64,000 nucleotides of DNA from Streptomyces sp. NBC_01283 (GCF_041435335.1 NZ_CP108430.1:2772501-2836500), one strand, 5' to 3'. Shown: positions 19,607-28,997, numbered from the stretch's first letter. Made by a program: numbers and translations. The notes: generated from the letters alone by a model not told the origin.

Positions 19607-20689
19607 ATGACCGCTGACAGCAATCCCGCACTGCTCGACACCGAGGGCACCGCGGTGACCGACGATCCGGCGTTCGCCGGGCCGTCGGCCCGTGGGCCCC
19701 GGGCCCGCAACACCCGTGCCTATCTCCTGTACGTGGCGGGCAAGCTGGGCGGCGCCGCCGTCTCGCTGTTCGCCGTCCTCGTCACCAGCTTCTTCCTGTT
19801 CCGCCTGATCCCGGGCGACCCGGTGAAGCAGATGACGGGCGGCAAGCGCGTATCGGCCGAACAGCTGGACGCGATGCGCAAGGAGTTCGGCCTCGACCAG
19901 CCCGTCATGACGCAGTTCTTCGACTACTGCGGCAACGCGCTGACCGGCGACTTCGGCACCTCCTACCAGTTCCACACGCCGGTGATGGACAAGATCACCG
20001 ACGCGCTGCCCGCGACGCTCCTGCTCACCGGCACCGCGTTCGTGCTCTACACCCTCATCGGCATCTGGCTCGGCACCCGCACGGCCTGGCGCAACGGACA
20101 GCTCGGGGACCGCGTCCACACCGGCCTCGCGCTCACCCTCTACTCCGTGCCGTCCTTCTGGCTCGGGCTTCTCCTCATCATCACCTTCTCGGTGGGGGTC
20201 GGACCGATCCCAGGACTCTTCCCCACCGGCGGGCTCGAATCCGGCGGTGAGACGGGCATCGCGTACGTCCTCGACGTCGCGCACCACATGGTGCTGCCCG
20301 TCATCACCCTGGTGGCGGTCGGATATGCGCAGACACTGCTCGTGATGCGGTCATCCCTCCTCGACGAGATGGGCAGCGACTATCTGACGACCGCCCGCGC
20401 CAAGGGGCTGCGCGACGATCTCGTACGCCGCCGTCACGCCGTCCCCAACGCGATGCTGCCCACCGTCACGCTGATGTTCGTGAACCTCGGCACGGTGGTG
20501 GCGGGCGCGATCCTCGTCGAGACCGTCTTCTCCTGGCCGGGGCTCGGCGGGCTCTTCTACGCCGCGCTCAGCGTGCCCGACCTGCCCCTCGTCCAGGGCC
20601 TGTTCTTCATCTTCTCCGCCGCGGTGATCCTGATGAACACCCTTGCCGACGTGATCTATCCGTTGCTCGATCCCCGGGTGGGCCGATGA
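19607..20689 (+). CDS. Peptide ABC transporter permease, DppB/OppB type
   Basis: A 360-residue inner-membrane permease with six helices. A 40-residue N-terminal extension precedes the first helix. Typical segments are FFLFRLIPGDPVKQMTGGK, LDQPVMTQFFDYCGNALTGD and the EAA-like cytoplasmic loop around LLDEMGSDYLTTARAKGLRD, which contacts the ATPases. It begins 3 nt after the receptor gene and overlaps the next permease by 4 nt. Confidence 0.94.
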   Translation: MTADSNPALLDTEGTAVTDDPAFAGPSARGPRARNTRAYLLYVAGKLGGAAVSLFAVLVTSFFLFRLIPGDPVKQMTGGKRVSAEQLDAMRKEFGLDQPVMTQFFDYCGNALTGDFGTSYQFHTPVMDKITDALPATLLLTGTAFVLYTLIGIWLGTRTAWRNGQLGDRVHTGLALTLYSVPSFWLGLLLIITFSVGVGPIPGLFPTGGLESGGETGIAYVLDVAHHMVLPVITLVAVGYAQTLLVMRSSLLDEMGSDYLTTARAKGLRDDLVRRRHAVPNAMLPTVTLMFVNLGTVVAGAILVETVFSWPGLGGLFYAALSVPDLPLVQGLFFIFSAAVILMNTLADVIYPLLDPRVGR

Positions 20690-21621
20690 CGACCGAATCC
20701 GCACCGACCACCCCGCCGACCGCCCCGCTGAAGAGCGCGCGGGCCCTCGCCCGGGCCCGCAGACGACACTCGGCCGCCCGTTTCTGGCGCGAGTACCGCA
20801 CCCACCGGGCCGGACTCTTCGGGCTCGTCGCGCTCGTCGTCATCGCGCTCATCGCCGTCTTCGCGCCGCTCCTGGTCGGCTCGGACGCGCAGAGCGTGAC
20901 CGACGCCCCGGGCGAGCCCATGGAATCGCCGAGCGGCGAATTCCCGCTCGGCACCGACCAGTTCGGGCGCTCCCTGCTCGGCCTCCTGGTGTACGGCGCG
21001 CGGATGTCGCTGACCGTCGGGCTGCTCGCCGCCGTCCTCTCGGTGACCATCGGCACCCTCGTGGGAATCACCGCCGGGCACTTCAAGGGCTGGTACGCCA
21101 CAGTCATCATGCGCGTCACCGACTGGTTCCTGGTGATGCCGACGCTGGTGCTCGCCATCGCACTCGCCGCGGTGATGTCCGGCTCGATCTGGACGATCAT
21201 CCTGGCGATCGGCGTGACGACCTGGCCGACGACCGCCCGCCTGGTCCGCGCCCAGACACTGGCGGTGGAGTCACGTCCGTACATCGAACGCGCGCAGGCA
21301 CTCGGCGGCGGCCACGGCCACATCATGACCCGGCATGTCCTGCCCAACGTCATGCCGCTCGTCCTCGCACAGACCACCCTCGTCATCTCCAACGCCATCC
21401 TCACCGAGGCGACGCTCGCCTTCCTGGGCCTCGGCGACCCCACGGGCGTCTCCTGGGGCGGGCTGCTCCAGGACGCGCGCGAGGCGGGCGCGGTCAGCGC
21501 CGGTGACTGGTGGTATCTCGCTCCGCCCGGACTGGCCATCGCCGTCGTCGCGCTCGCGTTCACGCTGTGCGGACGCGCCGTGGAGTCCGTGCTCAACCCC
21601 AGGCTGGGGGTCTCCCGTTGA
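20686..21621 (+). CDS. Peptide ABC transporter permease, DppC/OppC type
   Basis: A 311-residue partner permease with an N-terminal cytoplasmic tail and six helices. It shows the family blocks HPLGTDQFGRS-like (FPLGTDQFGRSLLGLLVYGA), the EAA loop SRPYIERAQALGGGHGHIM, and ATLAFLGLGDPTGVSWGGLL near the C-terminus. The ATG overlaps the previous stop (ATGA), as expected for coupled translation of a heterodimer. Confidence 0.94.
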   Translation: MTTESAPTTPPTAPLKSARALARARRRHSAARFWREYRTHRAGLFGLVALVVIALIAVFAPLLVGSDAQSVTDAPGEPMESPSGEFPLGTDQFGRSLLGLLVYGARMSLTVGLLAAVLSVTIGTLVGITAGHFKGWYATVIMRVTDWFLVMPTLVLAIALAAVMSGSIWTIILAIGVTTWPTTARLVRAQTLAVESRPYIERAQALGGGHGHIMTRHVLPNVMPLVLAQTTLVISNAILTEATLAFLGLGDPTGVSWGGLLQDAREAGAVSAGDWWYLAPPGLAIAVVALAFTLCGRAVESVLNPRLGVSR

Positions 21622-22676
21622 GTGATCCGACCGAGGTGACGGAGACCGGCATGCCGGAGAACGACGCGCCGGAACAGCGCCTGCTCGACGTACGCGATCT
21701 CGAGGTGACGTACGCGTCCGGGGCAGCCGCCGTGCGCGGCGTGAACCTCTCGGTCGACGCGGGCCAGAAGCTCGGCGTCGCGGGCGAGTCCGGCTGCGGC
21801 AAGTCCACGCTGGCGCTCGCGCTGCTGCGGCTGCTGCCCGCAGGCACGAAGGTGACCGGCCAGGTCCTGCTCGACGGCGAGGACATCCTCACCATGAAGT
21901 GGGGCCAGGTCCGCGCGGTCCGCTGGGCCGGCGCGTCGATCGTCTTCCAGGGCGCGATGCACTCGCTCAACGCCGTGCACCGCATCGGCGACCAGATCGC
22001 CGAGCCGATCCTGCTGCACAAGAAGGCGACGCAGGCGGGGGCCAAGAAGAAGGCCGGGGAGCTGCTCGAACAGGTGGGCCTTCCGGCCGCTCGCGCGCAG
22101 GCGTATCCGCACGAGCTGTCGGGCGGGCAGCGGCAGCGCGTGATGATCGCGATGGCGCTCGCCTGCGATCCGCGCCTGATCATCGCCGATGAGCCGACGA
22201 CGGCCCTCGACGTGATGATCCAGGCTCAGATCCTGCGCCTGATCGAGCAGTTGGTGGCCGAGCAGGACCTGGGCCTGATCATGATCAGCCATGACCTCGC
22301 GGTGCTCTCCGACACCTGCGACCGGCTCGCGGTGATGTACGCGGGCCGCGTCGTCGAGGAGGGTCCGGCCTCCGAGGTCTACGAGAACGCCCGGCACCCG
22401 TACGGGAAGGCCCTCTCCGCGGCCTTCCCGCGCATCGGCGACACGGCGTCCCGCTTCGCGCCCCGCGGCCTGCCCGGCGACCCGCCGGACCCGTCCCTGC
22501 TCCCCACGGGCTGTACGTTCCACCCGCGCTGCACGGTGGCCCTCGACTCCTGCACCACGGAGGACCAGGCGCTGCGGGATGCGGGCCCCCGGCACCGCGC
22601 GGCATGCGTGCACGCGGGCGCGCAGCTTCCTGCGCAGCCGACGTCGGCACCGGCGACGGCGGAGCGGACGCCGTGA
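21618..22676 (+). CDS. Peptide ABC transporter ATPase, DppD type
   Basis: A 352-residue nucleotide-binding subunit. Walker A GESGCGKST, signature LSGGQRQRVMIAMALACDP, Walker B LIIADEPTTALD and H-loop ISHDLAVL are all present, followed by the oligopeptide-specific C-terminal domain with cysteines in the Fe-S-like pattern (TGCTFHPRCTVALDSC). I take the TTG at 21618, which overlaps the previous stop by 4 nt (TTGA); ATG at 21651 is an alternative. Confidence 0.93.
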   Translation: MSDPTEVTETGMPENDAPEQRLLDVRDLEVTYASGAAAVRGVNLSVDAGQKLGVAGESGCGKSTLALALLRLLPAGTKVTGQVLLDGEDILTMKWGQVRAVRWAGASIVFQGAMHSLNAVHRIGDQIAEPILLHKKATQAGAKKKAGELLEQVGLPAARAQAYPHELSGGQRQRVMIAMALACDPRLIIADEPTTALDVMIQAQILRLIEQLVAEQDLGLIMISHDLAVLSDTCDRLAVMYAGRVVEEGPASEVYENARHPYGKALSAAFPRIGDTASRFAPRGLPGDPPDPSLLPTGCTFHPRCTVALDSCTTEDQALRDAGPRHRAACVHAGAQLPAQPTSAPATAERTP

Positions 22677-23743
22677 GCACCGACCCCGTGGGCACCGATC
22701 GATCACGCACCGAGGAGCGGCGACGCATGACCACCGAGGATTCCCTGCTGTCGGCCGATCCCCTGCTGTCGGCGGGCGACCTGCACATCACGTTCCCCGG
22801 CCGCCGTGGCGCGCCGCCCGCACGGGCCGTGGACGGCGTCGACCTCGACATCCAGCCGGGCGAGATCGTGGCCCTGGTCGGCGAGTCGGGCTGCGGCAAG
22901 ACGACGCTGGCCCGTTCGCTGCTCGGCCTGGTCGCGCCCACGTCGGGCAAGGTGACCTTCGGCGGCAAGCCACTCGACTACTCGGGCCGCGCCCTGAAGG
23001 CGTACCGCAAGCGCGTCCAGCTCGTGCTCCAGGATCCCAGCGGTTCGCTGAATCCCCGCCACACCGTGTACGAGGCCGTGGCGGAGGGCCTGCGCATCCA
23101 CGGGTACGGCGGCGACGAGCAGGCCGCGGTCGCCGACGCCCTGTCACGGGCGGGGCTCCGGCCGCCCGAGCGGTTCTTCCTGCGCTATCCGCACGAGCTG
23201 TCGGGCGGCCAGCGCCAGCGCGTCGTCATCGCGGGGGCGCTGGTCCTGGAGCCCGAACTGATCGTCGCGGACGAGCCGGTGGCGTCGCTCGACGCCTCCG
23301 TGCGCGGCGAGATCCTCGCCCTGCTGCTGCGCCTGCGGGACGAACTGGGGCTCTCCGCCCTGGTGGTGACGCACGACCTGGGGCTCGCGTGGAACATCGC
23401 GGACCGGGTGGCGGTGATGTACCTGGGCCGGATCGTCGAGACGGGGACGGTGGAGGAGGTCCTGACGTCACCTCAGCATCCGTACACCCAGGCGCTGTTG
23501 TCGGTGCTGCCGGAGGCTCCCGGTGCCCCCGTGGTCCTCACCGGCGAGCCGCCGGACCCGTCGCGCATCCCGGGTGGCTGCCGGTTCCACGCACGCTGTC
23601 AGGTGCTCGCGTCGGGCGAGGCGGAGAGGGCGGGGGTGGCGGACCGCTGCCGGACGGAGGATCTGCCGGTGCTGTCCGGCGGCGGCGAGACGCAGGTGGC
23701 GTGCCACTGGGCGGCGGTCAATGTCGGGGCGTCGGGCGTCTGA
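22673..23743 (+). CDS. Peptide ABC transporter ATPase, DppF type
   Basis: The second nucleotide-binding subunit, 356 residues from GTG 22673 (GTGA overlap with the previous stop); an ATG at 22727 with GAGGAG upstream is also good. It has Walker A GESGCGKTT, LVLQDPSGSLNPRHTV Q-loop, LSGGQRQRVVIAGALVLEP, Walker B LIVADEPVASLD, and the C-terminal oligopeptide domain with CRFHARCQV and CRTEDLP cysteines. It closes the operon and is followed by a terminator. Confidence 0.93.
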   Translation: MSTDPVGTDRSRTEERRRMTTEDSLLSADPLLSAGDLHITFPGRRGAPPARAVDGVDLDIQPGEIVALVGESGCGKTTLARSLLGLVAPTSGKVTFGGKPLDYSGRALKAYRKRVQLVLQDPSGSLNPRHTVYEAVAEGLRIHGYGGDEQAAVADALSRAGLRPPERFFLRYPHELSGGQRQRVVIAGALVLEPELIVADEPVASLDASVRGEILALLLRLRDELGLSALVVTHDLGLAWNIADRVAVMYLGRIVETGTVEEVLTSPQHPYTQALLSVLPEAPGAPVVLTGEPPDPSRIPGGCRFHARCQVLASGEAERAGVADRCRTEDLPVLSGGGETQVACHWAAVNVGASGV

Positions 23744-23820
23744 GTCACATCGCGACGGATCGTGGGCGACCAGCGGTCGGCGACCAGCGTCTCCGTGATC
23801 CGAACACCCCAGCTTCGTCA

Positions 23821-23857
23821 CGTACTTGCGCGGCTACTCCGGACCCGCGCAAGTACG
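23821..23857 (+). terminator. Terminator of the peptide transporter operon
   Basis: Perfect 13-bp inverted repeat CGTACTTGCGCGG (23821-23833) / CCGCGCAAGTACG (23845-23857) with an 11-nt loop, 78 nt after the last stop codon of the operon. Confidence 0.75.
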
Positions 23858-23885
23858 GTAGGGGCACGCACGGCGGCGGGGCGCG

Positions 23886-23993
23886 TCAGTCCCACCTGTA
23901 TCCGTCCCCGAAGTTGAGGGTGTGCTTGAGGACGTCCTCCAGCGGGTCGTCGATCTTGGCCCGCTCACGTGCGGGCCACCGGTCGCGGCCCGC
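23886..23993 (-). pseudogene. Possible gene remnant between the transporter operon and ribF
   Basis: On the minus strand a 35-codon frame ends in a TGA at 23886-23888 and reads as a plausible protein tail (...AKIDDPLEDVLKHTLNF, then GDGYRWD). It is closed upstream by a TGA at 23994-23996, so there is no start. The ordered, mixed composition is unlike the Arg/Pro-rich noise of non-coding frames here. It may be the broken 3' end of a small gene; the function is unknown. Confidence 0.3.
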
Positions 23994-24084
23994 TCACCGT
24001 GGCCAACCCCCGCACGACCAGGAAGTCACCGATGATCATACGAACGGGTCGTCGGACCCCAGGGGCCATACGCAGCGCTTGCCG

Positions 24085-25032
24085 CTACTCGGCGGCCTCG
24101 ATGAGGTCCCGGGCCTTCTTCACGTCGTCCGCGATGGCGACGAGCAGCGAGTCGATCGAGTCGAACTTCGCCTGGCCCCGCACGAAGGCGAGGAAGTCCA
24201 CGGCCACGTGCAGCCCGTACAGGTCGAGCCCGACGCGGTCGATCGCGTACGCCTCGACGGTCCGTTCCGTCCCGTCGAACTGCGGGTTCGTCCCGACGGA
24301 GATCGCCGCGGGCATCGCCTCGCCCTGGGCGTGCAGCCACCCGGCGTAGACGCCGTCGGCGGGGATGGCGGTGTGCGGCAGCGTCTCCACGTTGGCGGTG
24401 GGGAAGCCCAGTTCACGCCCGCGCTGCGCGCCCCGTACGACGACGCCCTCGACGCGGTGCGGGCGGCCGAGGATCTCCGCGGCGCCCTCCACGTCACCCT
24501 CGGCGACCAGGCGCCGGGTGAGGGTGGAGGAGAAGGGCTCACCGCCCCCGGCCGCACCGCTCACGAACAGGTCGATGACATCGACCTCGTAGTCGTACGT
24601 GGCGCCGAGCTCGGTCAGGAAGGCGACGTTGCCCGCGGCCTTGTGGCCGAAGCGGAAGTTGGGGCCCTCGACGACCAGGCGCGCGTGCAGCTTGTCGACC
24701 AGGACCTTCACGACGAAATCGGCGGGCGACAGCTTCGAGAACTCCGTGGTGAACGGCAGGATGAGCAGTGCGTCCACGCCCAGCTCCGCCATGAGTTCGG
24801 CGCGCCGGTGGTGCGGGGCGAGCAGCGGCGGGTGGCTGCCCGGGCGCACGACCTCGGAGGGGTGCGGGTCGAAGGTGACGACCACGGCGGGCACGCCGAG
24901 CTCACGGGCGTGTGCCACCGCACGGCCGATGATCAGCTGGTGTCCGCGGTGTACGCCGTCGTAGGAACCGATGGTGACGACGCTGCGCCCCCAGTCCTGG
25001 GGGATGTCCTCCAAGCCACGCCAGCGCTGCAC
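24085..25032 (-). CDS. ribF: Bifunctional riboflavin kinase / FAD synthetase
   Basis: Converts riboflavin to FMN and FMN to FAD. The N-terminal nucleotidyltransferase domain shows VVTIGSYDGVHRGHQLIIG (the HxGH-like site) and VVTFDPHPSEVVRPG; the C-terminal kinase domain has RELGFPTANVETLPHTAIPADGVYAGWL and a substrate-binding FDGTERTVEAYAIDR. 315 residues is normal. The GTG at 25032 (protein MQRWRGLEDIPQDWG) is chosen because AGGAG lies 8 nt upstream; the frame is open 43 codons further. Transcribed alone. Confidence 0.94.
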   Translation of the reverse strand: MQRWRGLEDIPQDWGRSVVTIGSYDGVHRGHQLIIGRAVAHARELGVPAVVVTFDPHPSEVVRPGSHPPLLAPHHRRAELMAELGVDALLILPFTTEFSKLSPADFVVKVLVDKLHARLVVEGPNFRFGHKAAGNVAFLTELGATYDYEVDVIDLFVSGAAGGGEPFSSTLTRRLVAEGDVEGAAEILGRPHRVEGVVVRGAQRGRELGFPTANVETLPHTAIPADGVYAGWLHAQGEAMPAAISVGTNPQFDGTERTVEAYAIDRVGLDLYGLHVAVDFLAFVRGQAKFDSIDSLLVAIADDVKKARDLIEAAE

Positions 25033-25147
25033 TGTCTTTGCTCCTCGCCGAACCTGTGTACGTGTGTGTACGTCCCATTGCCGATTGCGCAGGTCTAAGA
25101 CTGCCATGCCCGCGCCATCGGGATCGCATCGGAGGGGGTGGCGGGGG

Positions 25148-28100
25148 TCACGCCGGGACACGTACTCCGGCGAGGTTCTCGATCATGCGGCGGGAGCTGG
25201 GGCCGACGAGGGCGGACCAGTCCTGCGGGGCCGCGCAGATCCACCTGGCCACCTGTGTGGAGAAGCCCGGCACGGAGCGGGCCAGCTCGACCAGGCGCCG
25301 GTCGAAGCAGGTCGCGCCTTCCGGGGTGCGGACGAGCAGCGCGCCGGTGCGGTGCACCAGCGCGCGGACCCGTTCCTTGTCCTCGCCGCCCGCCACGGCG
25401 CAGAGCACGGCGTCCAGGACTTCGGGCTCCCGCTCCTGGGCGAGCAGCGCCTCCAGGAGCTCGTTGCGCAGGGCGTGCGAGGCGTCGGTCCCGGGGGCGG
25501 CGACGGCCGTGGCGAGCGCGGCGCGCACGGGCGGCGGGCGGTGCCGCAGGAGGCCCGTGACCAGCGGGAGGAGGATCGCGCGTACGCCGGGCCCTTGCTC
25601 TAGGCGCAGGTCGAGGTACGCGGCCACGTGCCCCGCCAGGTCGGGGCGCAGCTCCAGCACGTCGCGTACGAGTTCGGCGACCCGCCTGGCCGGTACGGGG
25701 GCCGTCACGTCGGCCAGGGCGCGCAGGACGTCGCCGGGCGCGGGGCCGGGGCCGTACAGCCGGGTCCGGAAGGCGGCGAGCACCTGCTCCGGGTGGGTGT
25801 CGAGGGCGGCGGCGAGGGCGCTCGCGGGGAGCTGCGGGTCGCCGGCGGTGAAGCGCTTCAGGGCGGGCGGCAGGTGGCGTGCGCGGGTCTGCGGGTCGCG
25901 TACGAGGAGGGCGAGGGCGGCGCCGTGCAGCGAGCTGTCGGCGGCGCGGGCCAGCAGGGCGAAGGCCGCGTACCGCAGGAGCCTGCGGTCGGCGTCCGTG
26001 CTGGCGTGCGGCGCGGCGCGCAGGCCGTAGGCGACGGCGGCGACACGGCGCGCCGGGCGCGTGTCGTGCACCCAGCGGTCGACGGCCCGGCAGATGGCCG
26101 ACGGCTCCTCCTCGGCCAGTGCGGCGAGCAGTTCGTCGGCCCGGGGGTGGGCGCAGTCGACCAGGATCTCGGCGAGGTCGTCGATGGCGCGGTGGCGGTG
26201 GGTGTGCAGCAGGGCCTGGGCCGCCGATGCGACGGTGGCGTGCGGGGTGGCTTCGAGGGGGCGTTCGTCGCTGAACCAGCGGGTCAGCTGTGGCTGCACG
26301 GTGGCGGGGTCCTCGGCGAGGAGTTCGGCGACCGCGTCGAGGCAGCGGGCCTGCGAGGGGCCGGGCGGGGGGTCGTGGATCACTGCCGTGCGCAGGAGGT
26401 CGAAGCGGTCGTCCTCGGTGAGGGGGAGGCCCAGCCAGAAGGATGCCTTGTACCTGCCCTGCCGGGCGAGGTCCGTGAGCAGCTCCAGGTAGGGCTTCGC
26501 GTCGCCCACCCGGGAGAGGGTCTCCTCCAGGAGCCGCCCGGCCCACCACAGGGCATCCTCCTGGCCCCTGGCCTCAGCCCCCGCCACGCCCTGACCCCTG
26601 GCCTCAGCCCCCGCCTCGCGCTGGCCCCTGGCCTCCTGCCCTGCCTCGCCTGCCCCCGGCGGCGGGCTGCTTTTCGCCGCTTCGCGGCGGGTCTCCCTCC
26701 CACCCACCCGATTGCCCCGCGTCTCCCCCGCCGACGCACCAGCCGACGCCGCAGCCTTCGCCGCTTCACAGCGTGCCTCCGAGCCACCCGCCCGATCGCC
26801 CAAGCCCTCCCCCACAGCCTCCACAGCCCCTGCAGCCGTCACAAACCCCACCAACTCCCCCAACCTCTCCCCCAGTTCCCCCACCCCCCGTTGCCGCCCC
26901 AACAACAGCAGCGCCTGGATCACCGGGCCGATCCTGTGCCTCGGTACCGGCAGTGACAGTGGCGGTGGTTCGGAACCCGGTGGGGTGGGGCCGTGGCGGT
27001 GTACCAGGGACCACAGGGCGCCGTCCACGTCCAGGTGCATCCCCTGGATCCAGTCCGCGAGCTCCTCGTGTGCGAAGCGGTAGCCGTCACCGGCAGGAGC
27101 GAGGAGCCCCTCGGTGAGGACCGCGGAGGCCCAGCCCGTGCCCCACGGGAAGATCTCCTCGAAGGACGCCCGGTCCAGTTCCCCCTGCCCCGGTCCCAGG
27201 CACCGCCGCGCAGCCTCGTGCACCTGGCCGGACACCTTCGCCGCGAGGCGCCGTACAGCCGTGCCGCGCAGGCCGTTCGCCGCCGCGAGCCGCACCGCCA
27301 CGCGCAGGCACAGCACGTCCAGATAGGCCTCGAAGATCTCGTCCCGGCCGGGGCGGCCCGGCGGCGGGTCCTCCGGCAGAGCCGCCCGCACCTCGGCGAG
27401 CAGGCGCAGGGCGAGAGGGTGGCGCGCGTCGGCCGTGGCGAGCGCTCCGTCCGGGATGCCGTACCGCGCGCGGGCGATCCGTGCCTGCCGCTCGGGCAGA
27501 TCCCCCAGGTGCACACACCCGGGGAAGAGTTCCTCGGAGAAGTGCGCTCCCGCCTGTTCCCAGTACTCCGCGCGGCAGGCCACCACGAGCCGCGCGCCCG
27601 TGTCCCGCAGCCACTCGGCCGTCCCCCTGCTCCACTCCGCGAGACGGTGCGCGAGGACCGGCGGCATCTCCTCGGGGCCGTCGAGCAACAGCAGCAGCGC
27701 CCGCCCCTCGTCCCGCACGAGCCGCGCGACCCGCCCGGCGGAGATGTCCCCGAGCCCGTCGTCGGCGTCGGCGAGCGAGCCCTCAGAGCCCCCCGGGGCC
27801 CCCGAAGCTTCCAGGATTCGGCCCGCCCGTTCCAGCGCACGCTCCACCGCGTCACCCACGTCCGTGTCCGTGCCCTGGAGATCGGCGCCGCGCAGCCACA
27901 GCGTGGGCGCCGGCTCGGCGCCTCGGGCGCGGCATGCGGCGAGGGCGGCGAGTTCCGTCGTCCGGCCGGTGCCGGGAGCGCCGACCAGGCCGAGCACTTG
28001 TGCGCGCCCGGCGGTGAAGCGGGCCAACTCCGCTTTGGTGTCCGGGCGTTCGACCGGTTCGAGGAGGGCGGGGCGCGGGCCGTCGGACCCCAATGACGTG

Positions 28101-28780
28101 GCCGCCAGGTGCAGCACGCCCGCCAGATTCAGATCGCGGCCGTACGCCGGAACGGTCGCCGCATTGCGTGCGAGGAGCTCGGCGAGCGGCCCGCCCGGAC
28201 CGGCGGCTGCCGCCTCCCGCAGCTGCACGGCGAACCCCGCCGCACTGTGCTCGCCGTGCAACGCGGTACCGAGGACGGCGAGGACGGCCCCGGACGAGAC
28301 GTCGAGGACCGGGCCGCCCGCGGCCCCGCCACCGAGCCGCAGCGCGTCGGCGCCGTCCGTGCCGATGGCGAGCTCCATCGCCTGGTCGACCAGATGGAAG
28401 CGGTCCGTCGCGGTGTACGTGACGGATGCCGGGCCAAGCACCCTCGCCTCGCGCCGGCCGCGCGCCACGATGCGTACATAGGTGCCCACGGGGACGGTTT
28501 CGCGGACCGTGACGGGCAGCGGCCGCAGCTCAAGACCGTCGGTGCGGACGAGCGCCAGATCGGTCTCGGGGAGGGCCACCACGGCGTCGGCGCCGACCAC
28601 GCAGACGCGCTCCCCCGCCGCGTGCAGCACGAGCCGCGCGAGGCCGTCGACCGCTTCGTGGCTGGTGATCACCGTGCCGTGGTCGTCGGCGGCGAAGCCC
28701 ATGCCCCGTGGCCGCCCGGCCAGATCGCAGATCCGCACGAGGGCACCGTCGAGCGCCGTCGGGTCGCCCTGTCCCGCCAT
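25148..28780 (-). CDS. Trypsin-like (inactive) / STAND-type NTPase / helical-repeat protein
   Basis: A 1210-residue cytosolic protein. Residues 1-190 fold like a trypsin-type peptidase with His41 (VITSHEAVDG) and Asp74 (PETDLALVRT), but the GDSGG motif reads GAAGG at 152-156, so the nucleophile serine (position 154) is alanine. Residues about 255-480 form a NACHT/STAND-like P-loop domain with Walker A GAPGTGRTT (Lys replaced by Arg273) and Walker B LLLLLDGPEE (362-371). After a low-complexity Gly/Ala/Glu linker with 30-bp repeats, 790-1210 are helical, HEAT-like. Such trypsin-STAND fusions are frequent in actinobacteria and are suspected signalling or conflict proteins. ATG is preceded by GGAGG. 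Monocistronic, downstream of truB. Confidence 0.75.
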   Translation of the reverse strand: MAGQGDPTALDGALVRICDLAGRPRGMGFAADDHGTVITSHEAVDGLARLVLHAAGERVCVVGADAVVALPETDLALVRTDGLELRPLPVTVRETVPVGTYVRIVARGRREARVLGPASVTYTATDRFHLVDQAMELAIGTDGADALRLGGGAAGGPVLDVSSGAVLAVLGTALHGEHSAAGFAVQLREAAAAGPGGPLAELLARNAATVPAYGRDLNLAGVLHLAATSLGSDGPRPALLEPVERPDTKAELARFTAGRAQVLGLVGAPGTGRTTELAALAACRARGAEPAPTLWLRGADLQGTDTDVGDAVERALERAGRILEASGAPGGSEGSLADADDGLGDISAGRVARLVRDEGRALLLLLDGPEEMPPVLAHRLAEWSRGTAEWLRDTGARLVVACRAEYWEQAGAHFSEELFPGCVHLGDLPERQARIARARYGIPDGALATADARHPLALRLLAEVRAALPEDPPPGRPGRDEIFEAYLDVLCLRVAVRLAAANGLRGTAVRRLAAKVSGQVHEAARRCLGPGQGELDRASFEEIFPWGTGWASAVLTEGLLAPAGDGYRFAHEELADWIQGMHLDVDGALWSLVHRHGPTPPGSEPPPLSLPVPRHRIGPVIQALLLLGRQRGVGELGERLGELVGFVTAAGAVEAVGEGLGDRAGGSEARCEAAKAAASAGASAGETRGNRVGGRETRREAAKSSPPPGAGEAGQEARGQREAGAEARGQGVAGAEARGQEDALWWAGRLLEETLSRVGDAKPYLELLTDLARQGRYKASFWLGLPLTEDDRFDLLRTAVIHDPPPGPSQARCLDAVAELLAEDPATVQPQLTRWFSDERPLEATPHATVASAAQALLHTHRHRAIDDLAEILVDCAHPRADELLAALAEEEPSAICRAVDRWVHDTRPARRVAAVAYGLRAAPHASTDADRRLLRYAAFALLARAADSSLHGAALALLVRDPQTRARHLPPALKRFTAGDPQLPASALAAALDTHPEQVLAAFRTRLYGPGPAPGDVLRALADVTAPVPARRVAELVRDVLELRPDLAGHVAAYLDLRLEQGPGVRAILLPLVTGLLRHRPPPVRAALATAVAAPGTDASHALRNELLEALLAQEREPEVLDAVLCAVAGGEDKERVRALVHRTGALLVRTPEGATCFDRRLVELARSVPGFSTQVARWICAAPQDWSALVGPSSRRMIENLAGVRVPA
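26561..26650. repeat. Three 30-bp tandem repeats inside the NTPase gene
   Basis: Units 26561-26590, 26591-26620 and 26621-26650 share CTGGCCCCTGGCCTC-type sequence with exact 30-bp spacing, encoding ten-residue repeats of the form GAEARGQ(G/R)xA. A second, more diverged pair of similar segments lies at about 26673-26721 and 26757-26806 (both containing TTCGCCGCTTC), encoding two GxRxGGxExRxEAAK segments. Together they form the linker between the NTPase and helical domains. Confidence 0.8.
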
Positions 28781-28952
28781 GCCCGAACCTCCCGCGACGC
28801 CCCGTCCCTCTGACGGTAGGTCGGCGGTGATCAGCGGGACAGAACGCGTCGCGAACGCGCCCCCTTCCGCCCCCTCGGTTCACTCCGAGCGCCTGCCCGA
28901 TGGGGTGAATCGGCAGGGCGCGATGGATACATCTTGGGGTGGGGGGATTCGC

Positions 28953-28997
28953 CGTGGAGCGGCGTGCGGCCACGCGCACAGCTGCCGCCGCTCCACG
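28953..28997 (-). terminator. Probable terminator of the rimP-truB operon
   Basis: CGTGGAGCGGCG (28953-28964) and CGCCGCTCCACG (28986-28997) form a perfect 12-bp stem 59 nt after the truB stop codon; the loop can pair further. The rest of 28781-29055 should hold the promoter of the trypsin/NTPase gene, not identified. Confidence 0.65.

Noticed and set aside
23744..25084. FMN riboswitch near ribF
   Set aside because: No conserved RFN element stems were seen upstream of ribF; the leader before the GTG at 25032 is short and unstructured.
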